Below, piece by piece: positions 15,134 through 20,133 of a DNA stretch of 26,464 nt. Source of the DNA: a virus; the IMG/VR virus record IMGVR_UViG_3300027763_000208, positions 1 to 26,464 of that record. One strand, given 5' to 3'. The notes below the pieces were generated by a model. The model was not told the DNA's origin. It saw only the letters and a list, made by a program, of their open reading frames with translations, and ran no database searches. How positions within the stretch are numbered: position 1 is the stretch's first letter; each line of letters starts with the position of its first letter. Both the position numbers and the translations under genes were made by a program.

Positions 15134-16111
15134 TTAGGCTACACAGGTAGCGAAGAATACTCCAAGGTCAGCAGCAACGAGCTTGTTGTCGAACGCAATC
15201 TGCGACTCGATGTAAGTTGCAGCGTTCTGCTCTAGGCGATACTGCTTAGTTCCAACAGTCAAACCTAGACCCTCAGAAACTCCGCGCCACTGGAAAGAGT
15301 AACCAGCAGAAGGAGTTAGAAGACCAGGGTTGCTTGGTGCGTAAACCAGCATTGCTGCCTTGCCAAAGGCGAAGCTGAATGAACCAGTCTGACCTTCGTT
15401 AGCAGTGTTCTTTACAGCCTTAGCAACAAGAACTTCATCTACACCGAATAGCTGTGCAAGATACTGAGTGTCTGGAACATCACGACCAGTGTACTTGACA
15501 CGGTCAATGATGTCTGGGTGGTTGCGAAGAACTCGGTAAGCATCGTAACCAAGAACTAGCTTGTTAGCTTCAAAACCAGTGGTCTGAAGAATGTAGCCCT
15601 TAGCAATCTCAATGTCCTGAATGGGGTCTGAGTTAGCTAGGTCGCTCCACTGGATAAACTGGTTAGTTGAAGGTGAACTGGCAACACCAGTGTAATCCCT
15701 GCCCCAAATACCAGTAGTAAACCAGTCAGTAACAAACTGGTTCTCTAGACGGTTCAAGATGAGCTGAGCGGTGAACTTAGCTGCATCACGCATAGGGTCA
15801 AGAGGGTTGTCGAAGTTTGCCATAGTCTGGTCGCCAACTGCCTTCTTCACAGCGTAAACATCTGCGTAGTAAGAGTCGGTGGTTAGACCATAACCTGAGG
15901 TGGCTGCTTCTGAACCATCTGCACGAAGTCGTGCATCGTCACGGAACCAGTCTTCCTTGGTATACTTGAAGTATAGGTTGCTCTGCTTGTCCACTGGAAC
16001 GATAGGGAATACCTTCGTAGCAATGAAGTTATCAGCAGACTGAATGTAGGCTACCGAAGCGTTCGTTAGAATCGCATCGACGTGAACCTGATTGATGGAT
16101 GGCTGTGGCAT
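15134..16111 (-). CDS. Major capsid protein
   Basis: This 325-aa protein is a HK97-fold-type major capsid protein of the class with 'PSINQVHVDAILTNASVAYI....FIATKVFPIVPV', then 'YFKY.KEDWFRDDA..RA.GSEA' and 'SY.ADVYAVKKAVGDQT..N...P.D......A.F...L'. The family builds the icosahedral shell. There is no obvious N-terminal delta domain, consistent with a separate scaffold (the 16525-17373 gene). Flanks agree: cement protein upstream, hairpin terminator downstream. AAGGTAAAAATAA precedes the ATG. Confidence 0.92.
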   Translation of the reverse strand: MPQPSINQVHVDAILTNASVAYIQSADNFIATKVFPIVPVDKQSNLYFKYTKEDWFRDDARLRADGSEAATSGYGLTTDSYYADVYAVKKAVGDQTMANFDNPLDPMRDAAKFTAQLILNRLENQFVTDWFTTGIWGRDYTGVASSPSTNQFIQWSDLANSDPIQDIEIAKGYILQTTGFEANKLVLGYDAYRVLRNHPDIIDRVKYTGRDVPDTQYLAQLFGVDEVLVAKAVKNTANEGQTGSFSFAFGKAAMLVYAPSNPGLLTPSAGYSFQWRGVSEGLGLTVGTKQYRLEQNAATYIESQIAFDNKLVAADLGVFFATCVA

Positions 16112-16129
16112 TTATTTTTACCTTATTCC

Positions 16130-16525
16130 TTACGCAGCTCTTGAAGGGGATTTGCAGTCGAACAGAATGGTGATAATGTCACCAGCTGCAGTAGCTGCGG
16201 TTAGTGCTGTTCCAAGAACATACTGAGTGGTGTCAGTTCCAGCAGTGATGCTCTTGACTCGACCAGTGGTTACAGTGATGCCCACCAAAGCACCTGCTGT
16301 GATTGCGGCACTTGCTACAGCCTTTGATACACCAGAAATAGCAACTTCAGCAGTCTTGCCCGAAGTTGGAGCGTTCTGAAGAATACCTAGTGGAATGTCG
16401 GTGATTGCAGCAGCGAAAGTAGTTCCGCCAGTTGCGACCTTTACAACATGATACTGCTTTGCCGATAGGTCGGCGGTAGCAGCAAGTGAAATTTTGTGCT
16501 GTGAATCTACATATTCAAAAGCCAT
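16130..16525 (-). CDS. Capsid cement/decoration protein (DUF2190-like)
   Basis: This 131-aa protein has the pattern 'LAATADLSAKQYHVVKV......F..A.....PLGILQNAPTSGKTAEVAISGVSKAVA..AITAGA.V' and 'YVLGTALTAA.AAGDIITILF'. This is the beta-barrel family of small capsid cement proteins encoded next to the major capsid gene, which stabilise the expanded shell. It overlaps the scaffold stop by 1 nt (TAATG) and lies 18 nt before the capsid gene. Confidence 0.85.
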   Translation of the reverse strand: MAFEYVDSQHKISLAATADLSAKQYHVVKVATGGTTFAAAITDIPLGILQNAPTSGKTAEVAISGVSKAVASAAITAGALVGITVTTGRVKSITAGTDTTQYVLGTALTAATAAGDIITILFDCKSPSRAA

Positions 16526-17373
16526 TAGTTAGCACCTTCCTGTGCGTATCGTTTAGCGAGTTCAGGGTTGCTGTCAAGCACATGCTCAACACCCTGCTCG
16601 ATAGTCTTTACTACGCCACTCTCGACAAGCGACTTAGCGAGGCTGCGAGCCTCATCCATCACCGAGTTGGTGCTGGAAGTTGATGAAGTGCCGAACTCCT
16701 TGAGCAAACCTGATTCTGACATCTGAGCGTCAGCTGCGAGAAGAACGCTCTCAACAGTCTTAGCTAGTTCAGCATCTACTGCGGTTAGTCGGCGGAGAGC
16801 TGGAGCAACCACTTCGTGGTCAATTCCTACGCTCTTGAAAGTTTCTTTCGACTTGGCGATAGCTTCGCCATCGAGTCTGATGTCACGCTCTTTGCGAAGT
16901 TCGGCTGACTGGGCTTTGAAAACCATAGCCATAACCTCTTGCTGTTCGGCTGGTAGAGCTTTGATGCTCTTGGCAACCTCATCAGGCATATCTTCCATAG
17001 CCATAGCTACTTCATCGGACATTTTGTAGCCCATCTCGACAGCTTCTTCGCCAGTTTGCATAGCCTGAATTTCTTCAAGCTTCATTGCGAGGTCAGCTGC
17101 TTGATTCTTAGCTGCTTCTAGAGCTGCTTCGAGTCCTGCGACCTTTTCCTCGTAACCATCTACTGCCTTGGATACTGCGAGGTCAATTTGCTCTTGTGTA
17201 GAGTTCAAACTATTCTCCTCAATTTTGCCCTTAGCGATTTGCGGTTGGGCTTCTGGAAGTGCTTCTTCGGCACTTTTCATTACTAGGAAACCATCGTGTA
17301 AGTGAGCAGCCCTGTCGACTCCAGAAGTTTCAAGCACTTCTAGATTTACAAGCTTTTTGGTTGGTCTACCCAT
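16525..17373 (-). CDS. Putative scaffolding protein
   Basis: This 282-aa protein is acidic and largely helical. The ATG at 17373 is chosen because AAAGGAAC lies upstream; an in-frame start 31 codons earlier would run into the promoter region. The N-terminus (LEVLETSGVDRAAHLHDGFLVMKS) is a short motif also seen at the front of phage head-morphogenesis proteins. The middle (residues about 60-115) is a coiled coil, and a Ser/Thr linker leads to a helical tail. Position just before cement and capsid genes fits a scaffold removed by the protease encoded upstream. Confidence 0.75.
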   Translation of the reverse strand: MGRPTKKLVNLEVLETSGVDRAAHLHDGFLVMKSAEEALPEAQPQIAKGKIEENSLNSTQEQIDLAVSKAVDGYEEKVAGLEAALEAAKNQAADLAMKLEEIQAMQTGEEAVEMGYKMSDEVAMAMEDMPDEVAKSIKALPAEQQEVMAMVFKAQSAELRKERDIRLDGEAIAKSKETFKSVGIDHEVVAPALRRLTAVDAELAKTVESVLLAADAQMSESGLLKEFGTSSTSSTNSVMDEARSLAKSLVESGVVKTIEQGVEHVLDSNPELAKRYAQEGAN

Positions 17374-17416
17374 CGTGTTCCTTTGGTTCAGTATCAAAGA
17401 TACGAACATTTTCAAT

Positions 17417-17437
17417 CTAAGTAGCCTTAGACACGCC
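17417..17437 (-). promoter_or_regulatory. GGCGTGT + inverted repeat element, copy B
   Basis: On the minus strand GGCGTGT leads into the perfect inverted repeat CTAAG-GCTA-CTTAG, 58 nt before the scaffold start, in a true intergenic region between divergent genes. A TATCTT -10-like box lies at 17402-17397. This is the best-placed copy for a late promoter that would drive the capsid genes. Confidence 0.5.
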
Positions 17438-17458
17438 CAAAACAACTCAGAGCAAAAC

Positions 17459-17479
17459 TTATTCAATAAATGGTTTATT
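17459..17479. promoter_or_regulatory. Overlapping palindromes (operator-like)
   Basis: TTATT-C-AATAA (17459-17469) and AATAAA-TGG-TTTATT (17465-17479) are two perfect, overlapping inverted repeats. They lie between the divergent scaffold and small-gene units, next to the likely -10 TAGAAT (17503-17508) of the plus-strand unit. The layout suits binding of a dimeric repressor, but no regulator is identified and AT-rich palindromes arise easily by chance. Confidence 0.35.
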
Positions 17480-17527
17480 TATTAGGGCATTTAGACTATA
17501 TTTAGAATGTAGGTGAAAGGAGAAAAG

Positions 17528-17743
17528 ATGCCTTGGTGGGACTTTGATGTCGGGCGAACGGCTTATGGTTGGTATGACCAAAAACTCAAAAAAGTGCCAT
17601 ATAACTGCTTTGTTTGGGATGATGAAGAGTTAGCTATCAAATACTTGCCAGTAGCTAATGCTCAAGCAGATAAAAGCTATGTGGTAAAAGAAGTAGTTGG
17701 AAATGGTAAAGAGTGGATAGTTATTGAAGAAGGAGATAATTGA
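17528..17743 (+). CDS. 71-aa protein, unknown function
   Basis: Starts at the ATG at 17528 with AAAGGAGA upstream; the earlier in-frame GTG at 17513 overlaps that ribosome site. MPWWDFDVGRTAYGWYDQKL is aromatic-rich and the rest (KKVPYNCFVWDDEELAIKYL...) is mixed alpha/beta. I recognise no family. It is the first gene of the plus-strand accessory island and is followed by a 1-nt gap, then a membrane peptide. Confidence 0.7.
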   Translation: MPWWDFDVGRTAYGWYDQKLKKVPYNCFVWDDEELAIKYLPVANAQADKSYVVKEVVGNGKEWIVIEEGDN

Positions 17744-17744
17744 A

Positions 17745-17861
17745 ATGAGTCCAGAACTAAGTTGGCTAGTCATAGTTAGTTTTGCTTTTTCAATCTATTT
17801 GGGAATGTCTTTGCTTTATATTGATAGTCTAAAAATCAAGAAAGGGAAAAATGGAAACTAA
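17745..17861 (+). CDS. 38-aa single-span membrane peptide
   Basis: The ATG at 17745 follows GAAGGAGAT at a good distance. The peptide MSPELSWLVIVSFAFSIYLG continues MSLLYIDSLKIKKGKNGN: one hydrophobic helix followed by a basic C-terminus, so the tail is probably cytoplasmic. Its last codons overlap the next start. The strong ribosome site and the operon position are the evidence for expression. Confidence 0.6.
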   Translation: MSPELSWLVIVSFAFSIYLGMSLLYIDSLKIKKGKNGN

Positions 17862-18042
17862 AGTAAATCTTGACTTTGATTTTCTCACTAAAAAGTTTAT
17901 TGAAGAAAATACAGGTGAAAAGCTCACTGACGAACAGTGGGATTTGGTTGTAAAAGAAATTGAAGGTCGAGCAGATAACTGGCTAGATAATTTATTACCT
18001 GACCTTTACCAAGACATTGCAGAAGGAGTTTATGATGAATGA
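17851..18042 (+). CDS. 63-aa acidic protein, unknown function
   Basis: METKVNLDFDFLTKKFIEEN and the following TGEKLTDEQWDLVVKEIEGRADNWLDNLL form a strongly acidic, helical protein of a type common in small phage genes ('LT.EQW..V...I'). No function is known to me. AAAGGGAAAA precedes the ATG. It overlaps the upstream and downstream genes by a few nucleotides. Confidence 0.7.
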   Translation: METKVNLDFDFLTKKFIEENTGEKLTDEQWDLVVKEIEGRADNWLDNLLPDLYQDIAEGVYDE

Positions 18043-18235
18043 ATTTCAACAACTCAGTAACTTGGCTTATAAGGCTGGTTGGCATGAAGGAAGAATTGCT
18101 TTGAGAACAAAGATTCTAAAGCTAGTCAAAGAAAAGCCAAGTGGCGATGAAAATGATTACTACAAGCTTTATCTCGACATCATGGAAGCCATGATTGAAT
18201 CAGTTGCAGAAGAACCTCGTGAAATCAAAAGCTAG
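18035..18235 (+). CDS. ERxRI-family small protein, member 1
   Basis: This 66-aa protein uses the second of two adjacent ATGs (18035), which gives 6-nt spacing from AAGGAG (18023-18028). It has the shared core 'AGWHEGRIALRTKILKLVKEK', then a loop and a second helix YYKLYLDIMEAMIESV. The same helix-loop-helix layout recurs in the genes at 18361, 18542, 18754, 18971 and 19180. Function unknown; proteins with a '..ER.RI..LL' core are common among small actinophage early genes. Confidence 0.7.
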   Translation: MNEFQQLSNLAYKAGWHEGRIALRTKILKLVKEKPSGDENDYYKLYLDIMEAMIESVAEEPREIKS

Positions 18236-18380
18236 ACATCGCGCCAAACCTTATTGGACTCCTTTGAGATGGCAGATACGACTCATACAAAATCGTTACT
18301 GGTGGTTTATCAAACCAAGAATCAAAAAGCAGTTCAAAGAGTTGAAAGAAAAAATTGCTTATGCCTTCGCCAATCGATAA
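18219..18380 (+). CDS. 53-aa basic, Trp-rich peptide
   Basis: GTG at 18219 overlaps the end of the previous gene by 17 nt. The peptide, (M)KSKARHRAKPYWTPLRWQIR and on to LIQNRYWWFIKPRIKKQFKELKEKIAYAFANR, is very basic with several Trp. It could be membrane- or nucleic-acid-binding. An ATG at 18195 in the same frame would give 8 more residues but lacks a ribosome site. It fills what would otherwise be a gap in a tightly packed array. Confidence 0.5.
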   Translation: MKSKARHRAKPYWTPLRWQIRLIQNRYWWFIKPRIKKQFKELKEKIAYAFANR

Positions 18381-18564
18381 CCCCTACTTGCGGAACTTCC
18401 TCATTGGAAAAGAACAAGGAGCAGCAGAAACTCGTCTAAGCATCCTTGAGTTACTCAAGTCAAGACTTCACACAGCAAGTTGCGATTGCTATGAATGTGT
18501 TGAACTTCAAACTTGTATCAAACTAATAGAAAGGGAAAAAGATGCTGTTAGAGAAATGGAATAA
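18361..18564 (+). CDS. ERxRI-family small protein, member 2
   Basis: This 67-aa protein starts at the ATG at 18361. It has the core 'LIGKEQGAAETRLSILELLKSRL', related to its neighbours' 'ER.RI..LL' helix. A Cys-rich loop (ASCDCYECVELQTC) is unique to this member and may bind a metal. The ribosome site is weak (GAAAG), and it overlaps the previous gene by 20 nt, suggesting coupling. Confidence 0.65.
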   Translation: MPSPIDNPYLRNFLIGKEQGAAETRLSILELLKSRLHTASCDCYECVELQTCIKLIEREKDAVREME

Positions 18565-18757
18565 GGGTCGTTTCAACTTTTGGATTGTTGGCATTGACTA
18601 CATGCGTAGGCGTGATGCAGTGATTCAAAGATTCTTTGAGCTTCAAGGAAAAACAAAAGAAAACGCTCGAATCGTAAAGCTACTCGAAGCTTGGGTTGCA
18701 GATGATTATGCAGACTTCGATGACACCATGAAAGCTATCAAAGGAGAGAACAAGTGA
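18542..18757 (+). CDS. ERxRI-family small protein, member 3
   Basis: This 71-aa protein has a basic N-terminus (MLLEKWNKGRFNFWIVGIDYMRRRDA), then the core 'KTKENARIVKLLEAWVAD', an acidic loop and the end 'FDDTMKAIKGENK'. That end closely matches the member at 18971 ('WDAFVHDAVAIIKGEDK'), showing common descent. AAAGGGAAAA lies before the ATG. Overlaps the previous gene by 23 nt and the next by 4 nt (GTGA). Confidence 0.7.
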   Translation: MLLEKWNKGRFNFWIVGIDYMRRRDAVIQRFFELQGKTKENARIVKLLEAWVADDYADFDDTMKAIKGENK

Positions 18758-18978
18758 AAACTTTTGAAACCATTTTCAAAGAGTTTGCTGATTCAGAAAC
18801 TTTTGTCATGAGTCGAGCTTTATTGGAAGACTATAAGCGTCAAGCAGTTCTCTCTGAGCGAACAAGAATCCTAAAGTTCATTGAAGAAGAAGCGACCTTT
18901 GAAAAAACTAAAGGACATCGCTCTTGGATTCTTCGACCTTATGAAGTGATTGAAAGAATCGAGAAGAACGATGACTGA
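18754..18978 (+). CDS. ERxRI-family small protein, member 4
   Basis: This 74-aa protein starts at a GTG overlapping the previous TGA (GTGA), with AAAGGAGAG upstream. N-terminal helix MKTFETIFKEFADSETF, then the core 'LEDYKRQAVLSERTRILKFIEEE' and a C-terminal helix ending EVIERIEKNDD. The 'AVLSERTRIL' stretch is the clearest instance of the shared motif. Function unknown. Confidence 0.75.
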   Translation: MKTFETIFKEFADSETFVMSRALLEDYKRQAVLSERTRILKFIEEEATFEKTKGHRSWILRPYEVIERIEKNDD

Positions 18979-19183
18979 TTACAACCCAGAAGAGTGGCGT
19001 GAAACTGAAGCCGAACTTGAGCGGTGGCGTGAAGCTGGCAAAGAAGTTGGTCGAAAACTTGGTGTAGTTCAAGAACGGAAACGAATCATTGACCTATTTG
19101 AAAGCATGGCTTATCAAGGCGACCCAGACTGGGATGCTTTTGTTCACGATGCAGTTGCGATTATCAAAGGAGAAGATAAGTGA
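18971..19183 (+). CDS. ERxRI-family small protein, member 5
   Basis: This 70-aa protein begins at the ATG at 18971, 8 nt inside the previous gene; the longer in-frame reading from 18950 has no ribosome site. MTDYNPEEWRETEAELERWR is followed by the core 'AGKEVGRKLGVVQERKRIIDLFESM' and the end 'AFVHDAVAIIKGEDK' shared with member 3. Its 3' end overlaps the next start (GTGA). Confidence 0.75.
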   Translation: MTDYNPEEWRETEAELERWREAGKEVGRKLGVVQERKRIIDLFESMAYQGDPDWDAFVHDAVAIIKGEDK

Positions 19184-19377
19184 CCGATACTCAAGACCTA
19201 GAGCGTATGCGTAAGTTTGGGGCTTACGAGGAACAGCAACGAATCCTCAAACTCTTGCTCGCTCAAGACATAATCAGACGAGATGCTTTGGGGTTCTTAG
19301 TTGCTTTCAATACTCATGGCACAGAGGTTGTCTACATTCAAGACCTTGAAGGGTCTAAGCATGACAAAACTATTTAG
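19180..19377 (+). CDS. ERxRI-family small protein, member 6
   Basis: This 65-aa protein starts with GTG overlapping the previous TGA and has AAAGGAG upstream. The core is 'LERMRKFGAYEEQQRILKLLLAQ', and the rest (DIIRRDALGFLVAFNTHGTEV...) has diverged from the other members. It is the last recognisable member of the array and overlaps the zinc-ribbon gene by 17 nt. Confidence 0.7.
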   Translation: MTDTQDLERMRKFGAYEEQQRILKLLLAQDIIRRDALGFLVAFNTHGTEVVYIQDLEGSKHDKTI

Positions 19378-19486
19378 TTTGCTTTTCAGCTGCAAGCATC
19401 GAGAGTGGCGATTCTTAGACTGTGATGAATGCGATTGGTGTCAGATAAAAGTTTGTGTTCAATGCGGTGAAGAGCTAGACGACTAA
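19361..19486 (+). CDS. 41-aa zinc-ribbon peptide
   Basis: MTKLFSLLFSCKHREWRFLD is followed by CDECDWCQIKVCVQCGEELDD. The Cys pattern (C-x2-H early, C-x2-C-x2-C, then C-x2-C-GEE) suggests one or two bound zincs, as in many phage microproteins that bind host proteins. GAAGGG lies 8 nt before the ATG. It ends the plus-strand island, overlapping the stop of a convergent gene by 4 nt with no terminator between. Confidence 0.65.
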   Translation: MTKLFSLLFSCKHREWRFLDCDECDWCQIKVCVQCGEELDD

Positions 19487-19692
19487 TCGTTTATAAAAAC
19501 ACTTGAGTTTGGTGGCAAAAAGAAAGTCAAATTGCTATCAAGCTCGACAGCAACTATTGCATTGAGTTCTTCATCCATTGAACCATAGTAGTCGGTGAGC
19601 TTGCCTTTCTCGATTTGTTGCCAGCCAATGTCAATGCCAACATCTCGACCTATGTCATTAGGTGTGAGTTCAGCAAGCCGTTTTTTATCCAC
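19483..19692 (-). CDS. 69-aa protein, unknown function
   Basis: Starts with GTG at 19692 and lacks a Shine-Dalgarno site, with a -10-like TATCTT only 14 nt upstream, so the mRNA may be nearly leaderless, as is common in actinobacteria. The sequence KKRLAELTPNDIGRDVGIDI continues to a beta-rich part (LNAIVAVELDSNLTFFLPPNSSVFIND), a compact barrel-like layout seen in many small phage proteins ('L...DIG..V......G.L.........V.V'). It lies behind the A copy of the GGCGTGT element and a Zur-like palindrome. Confidence 0.65.
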   Translation of the reverse strand: MDKKRLAELTPNDIGRDVGIDIGWQQIEKGKLTDYYGSMDEELNAIVAVELDSNLTFFLPPNSSVFIND

Positions 19693-19716
19693 AAGTCAAT
19701 GGTTTCAAGATACTTT

Positions 19717-19739
19717 TGAGAATGATTCTCAGACACGCC
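19717..19739 (-). promoter_or_regulatory. GGCGTGT + inverted repeat, copy A, with Zur/Fur-like palindrome
   Basis: GGCGTGT on the minus strand leads into TGAGAATCATTCTCA, a perfect 7-1-7 palindrome (19717-19731). Its TGA(A/G)AAT-N-ATT(T/C)TCA layout is close to the Zur/FurB box of actinobacteria. It lies 25 nt upstream of the GTG at 19692, next to a TATCTT box (19712-19707). Either the palindrome is a variant of the arm pair seen in copies B-D or it binds a host metalloregulator. Confidence 0.45.
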
Positions 19740-19745
19740 GACTGC

Positions 19746-19910
19746 TTACTCGTCTTTTCTGAGCCAATAAGTAGCCATCCAGACACCAGTGGTTATCAAA
19801 ATGCACCAACCAATGACTTCTTTTGCTGAACCTTCGAGAACCACCCATGCGGTGAACATACCAAGAAGAGTCCAAATTTGACCAATGAGGTCATTCAGAA
19901 ATTTTTTCAC
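19746..19910 (-). CDS. Small two-span membrane protein, holin-like
   Basis: GTG at 19910 overlaps the upstream TAG, with AAGGAAAG upstream. The 54-aa protein, (M)KKFLNDLIGQIWTLLGMFTAWVVLEGSAKEVIGWCILITTGVWMATYWLRKDE in sections, has two membrane helices (IWTLLGMFTAWVVL and VIGWCILITTGVWMATYW) joined by a short EGSAKE turn. Size and topology fit a class of small actinophage holins, which often carry 'V.LEGSA'. It lies away from the endolysin, so it may instead be an antiholin, second holin or another membrane effector. Confidence 0.6.
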   Translation of the reverse strand: MKKFLNDLIGQIWTLLGMFTAWVVLEGSAKEVIGWCILITTGVWMATYWLRKDE

Positions 19911-20056
19911 TATTCTTTCCTTATTGTCGAAGGAGCTTTAGCAGCGTTCAAAGCTGAAGCAGTTGCTAGTTGAGCGACTTGACCAACAATGATTGCTGAG
20001 ATAACGACTTTTTGAGCTTTCTCACGAACCTCTGGCGGTAGGTCTGCCCCAATCAT
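19910..20056 (-). CDS. Small membrane-associated protein next to holin-like gene
   Basis: The ATG at 20056 is chosen because TAGGAG lies 8 nt upstream, giving 48 aa: MIGADLPPEVREKAQKVVIS and then AIIVGQVAQLATASALNAAKAPSTIRKE. A TTG at 20104 would add 16 residues (LGNLFQGLSDLLGALG) but has no ribosome site; the frame is open there, so the longer form is possible. The middle is a hydrophobic helix. It overlaps the holin-like gene by 1 nt, so the two may work together. Confidence 0.55.
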   Translation of the reverse strand: MIGADLPPEVREKAQKVVISAIIVGQVAQLATASALNAAKAPSTIRKE

Positions 20057-20133
20057 TCCCAATGCTCCTAGTAGGTCAGATAATCCTTGAAAGAGGTTAC
20101 CCAACAGAGGAATTGATTCTTCTTCTGTTGGGG

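Noticed and set aside
19717-19731. Intrinsic terminator at the TGAGAATGATTCTCA palindrome
   Set aside because: The stem can form only about 5 bp once a loop is allowed, is AT-rich, and has no clear T tract; it sits upstream of a gene, not after one.
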